DNA from: Flavobacteriales bacterium
Lineage (GTDB): Bacteria > Bacteroidota > Bacteroidia > Flavobacteriales > BACL11
NCBI GenBank assembly: GCA_002697505.1
Contig: NZWA01000027.1
Coordinates: 1-13,908, forward strand
Direction: 5' to 3'
Length of the DNA stretch: 13,908 bases
The notes below the pieces were generated by a model. That model saw nothing but the letters and a program-made list of their open reading frames with translations. It did not search any database and was not told where the DNA came from. This document shows, piece by piece, positions 6,770 to 9,939 of this stretch; position 1 is the first letter of the stretch, and every line of letters starts with the position of its first letter. A program made the position numbers and the translations under genes.

Positions 6770-6937
6770 ATGGAAAAAGATAAAATATATCAGATGATAG
6801 AGGACTTACTAGCTATTGACTTACGACATCTGGACGAGGATGAAAGGTTTGAAACAGAGTATCTCATAAATGATATCGTAATATCTCTTGAGGAACTCGC
6901 CGCAAAACTGGGCAAAGATTCAGATGTATCAATATAA
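6770..6937 (+). CDS. Small acidic protein (55 aa), unknown function
   Basis: This ORF starts MEKDKIYQMIEDLLAID and is predicted to be almost wholly helical and acidic, with heptad-like leucine/isoleucine spacing (LLAIDLRHLDED, then IVISLEELAAKLG). It is the first gene after the terminator at 6719-6745 and overlaps the nuclease start by 14 bases. There is no Shine-Dalgarno site and no recognised family. Small acidic phage proteins often bind host proteins, but nothing here shows a target. Confidence 0.6.
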   Translation: MEKDKIYQMIEDLLAIDLRHLDEDERFETEYLINDIVISLEELAAKLGKDSDVSI

Positions 6938-7301
6938 AGCAAAGCTGATAAGAGTTGTAGATGGCGACACAGTCGATGCTATGATTGACTGCGGTTTTAG
7001 CACGTTCAAGAAAGAACGCATTCGCCTATACGGCATAGACACTCCAGAATGTCGCACAAGAGACAAAGAGGAGAAAGCGAGAGGTTTAGCGGCGAAAGCT
7101 AGACTTGAGGAGTTGATTGCTGAAGGTAATAACGAGTTCATTATTGAAACCTCTATTGATAAAAAAGGAAAATATGGCAGGCTTTTAGGTGTTTTGTATA
7201 AATATCCAGAGGATGCTTCTCCGTTTTCCGCAGTAGGCAGCTACAACGATAAGCTGATAGCCGAAGGTCATGCAAAAAAATATTTAGGAGGTAAGAAATG
7301 A
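6924..7301 (+). CDS. Micrococcal-type (SNase) thermonuclease
   Basis: A 125-residue protein of the staphylococcal nuclease fold, which cleaves DNA or RNA in a Ca2+-dependent way. All key elements are visible: VVDGDTVD (D13, D15), RLYGIDTPE with R34, D39 and E42, and KGKYGR with R86. These correspond to D21, R35, D40, E43 and R87 of the S. aureus enzyme. No signal peptide is present, so it would act inside the cell, perhaps in host DNA degradation. I chose ATG 6924 over the upstream TTG at 6888 because the domain begins within ten residues (MYQYKAKLIRVVDGDT) and the shorter overlap with the preceding gene fits the local style. The stop overlaps the next ATG. Confidence 0.92.
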   Translation: MYQYKAKLIRVVDGDTVDAMIDCGFSTFKKERIRLYGIDTPECRTRDKEEKARGLAAKARLEELIAEGNNEFIIETSIDKKGKYGRLLGVLYKYPEDASPFSAVGSYNDKLIAEGHAKKYLGGKK

Positions 7302-7471
7302 AATTAGAAACTAGAATATTTATTTGTTTTCTATTAACTTTAATTTTTATTTTATGCACCGGATGTCATAGCATGAAGTACGAATGGTTGCCAGAGGATA
7401 AGCCTACTCCAAATAAGTATGAAAAGGAAACGGGCGTAATTAAAGGTACTATCGTAAAAATATCTTTTTGA
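7298..7471 (+). CDS. Small predicted lipoprotein (57 aa)
   Basis: The N-terminus has a short charged start (MKLETR), a hydrophobic stretch (IFICFLLTLIFIL, 7-19) and CTGC, with C23 as the likely lipidated cysteine. The -3 position is Cys rather than the usual Leu or Val, so the lipobox is imperfect. The mature part of about 35 residues is polar. AGGAGG at 7286-7291, 6 nt from the ATG, is the best Shine-Dalgarno site in the window, suggesting strong expression. Small phage lipoproteins include Rz1-type outer spanins and receptor-blocking exclusion proteins; either is possible, and no partner inner spanin is adjacent. The stop overlaps the next TTG start. Confidence 0.75.
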   Translation: MKLETRIFICFLLTLIFILCTGCHSMKYEWLPEDKPTPNKYEKETGVIKGTIVKISF

Positions 7472-7896
7472 ATACTCAAACAGGGTTTAACTTCTTTGAA
7501 GAAGTTGTAGAAAAAGGAGACAAGCAATGCATAAAATGCTTGAAATTTTTGCCAAAAAAATGCTTCTCTAAAAGAGGAGGCGAAAACTATCTCAGGACAG
7601 AGTGCAAAGAGTGCAATAAGCAATTAGTAAAAGCTAAAAAACGACTAAAGGCAATACATGGATCTGCTCCGAAAAATCATAAATGTCCTATATGCGGTGG
7701 ATCCGAGAAAGAATGCGAAGGTCAAGGCAACGAGGCTAATGGCGCGTGGGTGCTTGATCACTGTCATCAAACGGATAACTTTAGAGGATGGCTTTGTCAC
7801 AAATGCAACCGAGGACTTGGGGCTTTTAAAGATTCCATCCCAACCCTATACAAAGCAATAGACTATTTAAAACAAAATGAGACTATCAGTAGTTAG
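7468..7896 (+). CDS. Recombination endonuclease VII-like HNH nuclease
   Basis: A 142-residue protein of the T4 gp49 (endonuclease VII) type, which resolves branched DNA; relatives also act as free-standing homing nucleases. The core at 73-134 has CPIC, then DHCHQTDNFRGWLCHKCNRGLG, then YKAIDYL: zinc cysteines C73, C76, C110 and C113, catalytic-type D97-H98, and N114. A second Cys4 motif lies in front (C21, C24, C46, C49) and is not part of the T4 protein. The start is TTG 7468 (TTGA overlap with the lipoprotein stop); no ATG exists in frame and there is no Shine-Dalgarno site, so the N-terminus is less certain. It overlaps the next gene by 20 bases. Confidence 0.9.
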   Translation: MNTQTGFNFFEEVVEKGDKQCIKCLKFLPKKCFSKRGGENYLRTECKECNKQLVKAKKRLKAIHGSAPKNHKCPICGGSEKECEGQGNEANGAWVLDHCHQTDNFRGWLCHKCNRGLGAFKDSIPTLYKAIDYLKQNETISS

Positions 7897-8296
7897 CGGC
7901 GGGTTTGACCCGTTGCACATAGGGCATTTAGAGCTTTTAGAAAGGTCTGCCGCAATAGCAGATAAGCTTTTTGTAATCGTAAATACAGATCAGTTTTTGG
8001 CAAATAAGAAAGGTAAGCCTTTCATGCCACTCAGAGAACGCATGATGATTGTTCAAGCGTTGAAGCCTGTCAATCTTACAATCAAAAGTATCGACGAAGA
8101 TCATACAGTTTGTGCCAGCCTAAAATTTGTGAACGAAATGTATCGAAATAAGTTTGATAAAATTATGTTTTGCAATGGCGGCGATAGAACAGATGGCACT
8201 AACACGCCAGAACACAAACTATGCGAAGAGCTAGGCATAGAGAGCGTATATGGCTTAGGAGATAAAATACAAAGTAGTAGTTGGCTTACAAAGTAA
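7877..8296 (+). CDS. Cytidylyltransferase-like nucleotidyltransferase (HxGH family)
   Basis: A 139-residue enzyme of the nucleotidyltransferase superfamily. SGGFDPLHIGHLELL carries the H14-I-G-H17 signature that binds the NTP phosphates, FVIVNTDQFLANKKGKP (32-48) follows, and a C-terminal KIQSSSWL (130-137) occupies the place of the family's (S/T)SS/T motif. Relatives include glycerol-3-phosphate cytidylyltransferase, heptose-1-phosphate adenylyltransferase and pantetheine-phosphate adenylyltransferase. Which substrate applies cannot be read from the sequence. A sugar-nucleotide role would fit the phage's glycosyltransferases. It is the last gene of its operon and a hairpin repeat follows 9 nt after the stop. 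Confidence 0.88.
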   Translation: MRLSVVSGGFDPLHIGHLELLERSAAIADKLFVIVNTDQFLANKKGKPFMPLRERMMIVQALKPVNLTIKSIDEDHTVCASLKFVNEMYRNKFDKIMFCNGGDRTDGTNTPEHKLCEELGIESVYGLGDKIQSSSWLTK

Positions 8297-8305
8297 TCTA
8301 TTTTA

Positions 8306-8332
8306 AGGGAGATACATACTAGATATGTTTTA
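8306..8332 (+). repeat. Hairpin repeat, single copy B
   Basis: A 6-nt linker (AGGGAG, preceded by TTTTA at 8301-8305) is followed by a full copy at 8312-8332 with stem ACATA (8314-8318), loop CTAGA and stem TATGT (8324-8328), ending in TTTTA. A degenerate partial copy follows after another 6 nt (CTATAGATACTTAAA). TTTTAA (8328-8333) can also pair with TTAAAA (8349-8354). Confidence 0.7.
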
Positions 8333-8368
8333 AACTCGCTATAGATACTTAAAAAGTTGAAAAAAAAT

Positions 8369-8396
8369 TAGACAAACAGATTTTTCCTACTATAAT
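8369..8396 (+). promoter_or_regulatory. Promoter of the 61-residue gene
   Basis: TAGACA (8369-8374) and a perfect TATAAT (8391-8396) are 16 bp apart. A second TATAAT overlaps at 8396-8401. With the first -10 the start would be near 8403, at most 2 nt before ATG 8405, giving a leaderless mRNA. Confidence 0.65.
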
Positions 8397-8404
8397 ATAA
8401 TTGT

Positions 8405-8590
8405 ATGAGAAATACTACATACAGAGTAAACGTAACACAGGCGGGCAGCGAACTTCAGATTGATTCTGTTGAGAAGCTGCGTAAGTTCAATCAGCATCGT
8501 TCGGAATACGTTGCTGTTCCAAAGTCTACATTTACTGTGGCAAAGGACTCTCAGACGCTGAAGTTCAGTAAGCGTCGGACACGCAAGTAA
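8405..8590 (+). CDS. Small basic protein (61 aa), unknown function
   Basis: The sequence begins MRNTTYRVNVTQAGSELQ and ends FSKRRTRK. It is clearly basic, with beta-like alternation and no membrane segment, so binding to nucleic acid or an acidic partner is plausible but not shown. The gene stands alone between its own promoter (8369-8396) and its own strong terminator (8623-8649), unlike the coupled genes around it. Its codons look somewhat richer in G and C at third positions than the neighbours, by eye. I do not recognise a family. Confidence 0.72.
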   Translation: MRNTTYRVNVTQAGSELQIDSVEKLRKFNQHRSEYVAVPKSTFTVAKDSQTLKFSKRRTRK

Positions 8591-8622
8591 TCTCCCCCCA
8601 GTAAATAGTAGTCCTCATAACG

Positions 8623-8649
8623 ACCCCGCTCTTCGGAGCGGGGTTTTTT
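8623..8649 (+). terminator. Rho-independent terminator with UUCG tetraloop
   Basis: ACCCCGCTC (8623-8631) pairs perfectly with GAGCGGGGT (8636-8644) around TTCG, followed by a T-run to 8649. The C(UUCG)G loop makes it very stable. Confidence 0.95.
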
Positions 8650-8651
8650 AT

Positions 8652-8679
8652 TTGAGTTTAATAAAGACAAGCATATAAT
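8652..8679 (+). promoter_or_regulatory. Promoter of the tiny-gene operon
   Basis: TTGAGT (8652-8657) and a perfect TATAAT (8674-8679) are 16 bp apart, right after the terminator. Transcription would start near 8686, about 2 nt before ATG 8688. Confidence 0.62.
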
Positions 8680-8687
8680 AAAAAGGA

Positions 8688-8777
8688 ATGTCTAAAGGCC
8701 AAATAATAACTTGGTGGGCGATTATATTATTTTTAATTATAGGCAACTGCATTTTGGCCGCTAAATATTTAGTATGA
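8688..8777 (+). CDS. Tiny membrane protein (29 aa)
   Basis: The ORF starts MSKGQIITWWAIILFLII and is one hydrophobic segment (about residues 6-26) with a short ending KYLV. It is the first gene after the promoter at 8652-8679, and its stop overlaps the next ATG by the usual 4 bases, which together support a real gene despite its size. AAGGA touches the start codon, too close for a normal Shine-Dalgarno site. GCCAAATAA, repeated in the downstream genes, lies 10 nt after its start. Function unknown; a small inner-membrane effector is the simplest reading. Confidence 0.55.
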   Translation: MSKGQIITWWAIILFLIIGNCILAAKYLV

Positions 8778-8902
8778 TAGAATTAGTATTACAAGTCGCC
8801 TCTGGGCTAATAATTTTCATAGTGTGTATGTTTGCTTGGTCGTCTACCATATTAGTAGAAGAAAAAAAGAAAAGAAAGAAGGATAAAGATAGCGATAAAT
8901 GA
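8774..8902 (+). CDS. Tiny membrane protein with charged tail (42 aa)
   Basis: This begins MIELVLQVASGLIIFIVCMF and has one membrane-spanning stretch (about 4-28) and a highly charged C-terminus (VEEKKKRKKDKDSDK), suggesting N-out, C-in topology. It is joined by ATGA overlaps to the genes on both sides. No family is recognised. With the preceding 29-residue protein it forms a pair of single-pass peptides, an arrangement seen for small phage membrane effectors generally, but no function can be assigned. Confidence 0.62.
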   Translation: MIELVLQVASGLIIFIVCMFAWSSTILVEEKKKRKKDKDSDK

Positions 8903-9189
8903 CGTATAAAGAATTATTATTCAAGATGGCTCGCAGAGGGATGCTTACCCTTTCTAATGATAAAGACGGGCGAGGTTTGTTTTGGGTGAATATGAACAAT
9001 ATGGAAGCTCTTGATAGAGAGTTTGATTGGGCAGACTTTGAAGGTGATGATCCACCTAAAAAGTTTTCTTATGTGGACAGGCAAGGCAGGAAACTAGAAA
9101 GAGAACATAGACTAGAGGACTTGCCAGAGGATACCAGAGTGCAGAAAGTAGTAAAGGAGCATATAATATCATTAGCTAAAAATGAATGA
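8899..9189 (+). CDS. Hypothetical protein (96 aa)
   Basis: A soluble, highly charged protein starting MTYKELLFKMARRGML. Visible features are an aromatic/acidic middle (FDWADFEGDDPPKKFSYVD, 42-60) and a charged helical C-terminus (KVVKEHIISLAKNE). No motif identifies a family. The start overlaps the upstream stop (ATGA), and the end overlaps the next gene by 8 bases. No Shine-Dalgarno site is seen. Confidence 0.7.
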   Translation: MTYKELLFKMARRGMLTLSNDKDGRGLFWVNMNNMEALDREFDWADFEGDDPPKKFSYVDRQGRKLEREHRLEDLPEDTRVQKVVKEHIISLAKNE

Positions 9190-9445
9190 AAAAAAGCCAA
9201 ATAATGAATTATCTTGGCCGCTGAATAGCGAAGTAGTAGGAAGGGAAATTGTGAACGAAAAAACGCCAAATAAATGTATGTATGTAGTAGAGAATAAAGA
9301 CATCACTTGGGAGTACGATGAAGATTCCTTGCGCGTAAAGATTTTAGAAATTTTAGATAAAATAGGAAATGAAAGAAGCCAAATAAATTTTGATTCTGAG
9401 TCCGCGAGGCAAAGCATCGCTAGTGTAATAGTAGATGAATTGTGA
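9182..9445 (+). CDS. Hypothetical protein (87 aa) containing two related N-terminal leaders
   Basis: The protein begins MNEKKPNNE, and at residue 24 (base 9251, a GTG) a similar VNEKTPNK appears, followed by an acidic helical part (DSLRVKILEILDKIG and ARQSIASVIVDEL). The second leader lies in a 30-base repeat (9247-9276) also found at 9438-9467. The functional start could therefore be ATG 9182, GTG 9251 or ATG 9278, all in frame. The segment before residue 24 may be a remnant of a duplicated leader. Function unknown. Confidence 0.6.
   Translation: MNEKKPNNELSWPLNSEVVGREIVNEKTPNKCMYVVENKDITWEYDEDSLRVKILEILDKIGNERSQINFDSESARQSIASVIVDEL
9247..9276 (+). repeat. 30-base direct repeat, copy 1
   Basis: AATT-GTGAACG-AAAAAA-C-GCCAAATAAATG, identical to 9438-9467 except C9264 against G9455. 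In this copy the leader reading frame stays open into the downstream protein. Confidence 0.85.
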
Positions 9446-9467
9446 ACGAAAAAAGGCCAAATAAATG
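9438..9467 (+). repeat. 30-base direct repeat, copy 2
   Basis: The second copy, 191 bp downstream, spans the stop codon of the 87-residue gene and ends 2 nt before ATG 9470. Both copies contain GCCAAATAA, also found at 8698, 9196 and 9378. Confidence 0.85.
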
Positions 9468-9468
9468 A
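9442..9468 (+). CDS. Possible 8-residue leader minigene
   Basis: GTG 9442 overlaps the preceding stop (GTGA) and reads VNEKRPNK before TGA 9466-9468, one base before the next ATG. The same peptide with one change opens an in-frame segment at 9251. It may be a translational-coupling leader or a relic; there is no direct evidence that it is translated. Confidence 0.25.
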   Translation: MNEKRPNK

Positions 9469-9469
9469 C

Positions 9470-9652
9470 ATGATTAAGACATTTTCATATTCCGACGAAA
9501 ACAACGAGTTTTTAGACATGGAGCAAAACAATTACTTTTTTGAGGGGGAGGATTGTAAAGTATTATTCTTTAGTGCTGATAAAAATGAGTATTTAGATAT
9601 TGTAAATTTTAACAATATAGATGACATAAAAAATAATTTTACAAGTGAGTGA
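9470..9652 (+). CDS. Small acidic protein (60 aa), unknown function
   Basis: Starts MIKTFSYSDENNEFLDMEQN and is strongly acidic, with many Asn, Asp and Phe. There is an internal similarity: SYSDENNEFLDM (6-17) resembles FSADKNEYLDIV (34-45), suggesting an ancient duplication of a ~28-residue unit. It ends the tiny-gene operon; the hairpin array begins at once after its stop. No family is recognised and no Shine-Dalgarno site is well placed. Confidence 0.6.
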   Translation: MIKTFSYSDENNEFLDMEQNNYFFEGEDCKVLFFSADKNEYLDIVNFNNIDDIKNNFTSE

Positions 9653-9842
9653 TTTGTTTTAGTGCTGCTACATACTAGATATGTTTTACGAAGTCTACAA
9701 ACCTCACTAAATTTATGCGTTAGATTTGTTTTCCATTATCTACATAAATTATATGTTTTAGTGTAGCTACAAACTAGCGCAATTACTTTTACAAAGCTAA
9801 TCTAATTTAAACTGGATACATACTTGATATGTTTTAAAGCAG
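9653..9842 (+). repeat. Hairpin-repeat array C
   Basis: Directly after a stop codon. Partial copy 9653-9661 (TTTGTTTTA), then copies at 9668-9688 (ACATA/TATGT), 9695-9733 (ACAAA/TTTGT with an extended loop holding CTAA/TTAG), 9740-9760 (ACATA/TATGT), 9767-9791 (degenerate), 9798-9809 (remnant) and 9816-9836 (ACATA/TATGT). The linkers GTGCTG, CGAAGT, CATTAT, GTGTAG, CAAAGC, AACTGG and AAGCAG are all exactly 6 nt. GCTGCT (9664-9669) can pair with AGCAGC (9838-9843) and close the array. TGTAGCTACA (9762-9771) is palindromic. AAAGC (9836-9840) with GCTTT (9852-9856) and the T-run after it could form a weak terminator. Confidence 0.78.
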
Positions 9843-9900
9843 CTTTAGATAGCTTTTTTTATTGATAAAAATTAACTGAAAAAAATTTTTAATTTAGGGC

Positions 9901-9929
9901 TTGACTTTTCACCAGAAGTGTCGTAGGCT
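9901..9929 (+). promoter_or_regulatory. Promoter with CAGAA spacer element, upstream of rIIA
   Basis: TTGACT (9901-9906) is 17 bp from TAGGCT (9924-9929), a weak -10. The sequence TTGACTTTTCACCAGAAG is nearly identical to the promoter at 4688, with CAGAA at 9913-9917. The poor -10 together with the conserved spacer suggests activator dependence. The start would be only a few nt before ATG 9940. Confidence 0.6.
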
Positions 9930-9939
9930 GAGTTCCGTT

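Noticed and set aside
6888..6923. TTG start adding 12 residues to the SNase-type nuclease
   Set aside because: The domain begins right after ATG 6924, and the longer form would deepen the overlap with the preceding gene without a ribosome-binding site.
7658..7861. 67-codon ORF inside the endonuclease VII gene
   Set aside because: It is an alternate frame of a gene whose zinc and HNH motifs are intact; no independent start signal.
9369..9386. Five-residue ORF at the GCCAAATAA copy inside the 87-residue gene
   Set aside because: ATG 9369 is out of frame and stops after five codons; more likely a chance start within the repeat element.
9653..9842. CRISPR array
   Set aside because: Repeats vary in length and sequence and linkers are only 6 nt, far shorter than spacers; no cas-like gene is nearby.
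9901..9939. TTG start adding 13 residues to rIIA
   Set aside because: The TTG is the -35 element of the rIIA promoter, so it would not be in the mRNA; ATG 9940 is used instead.
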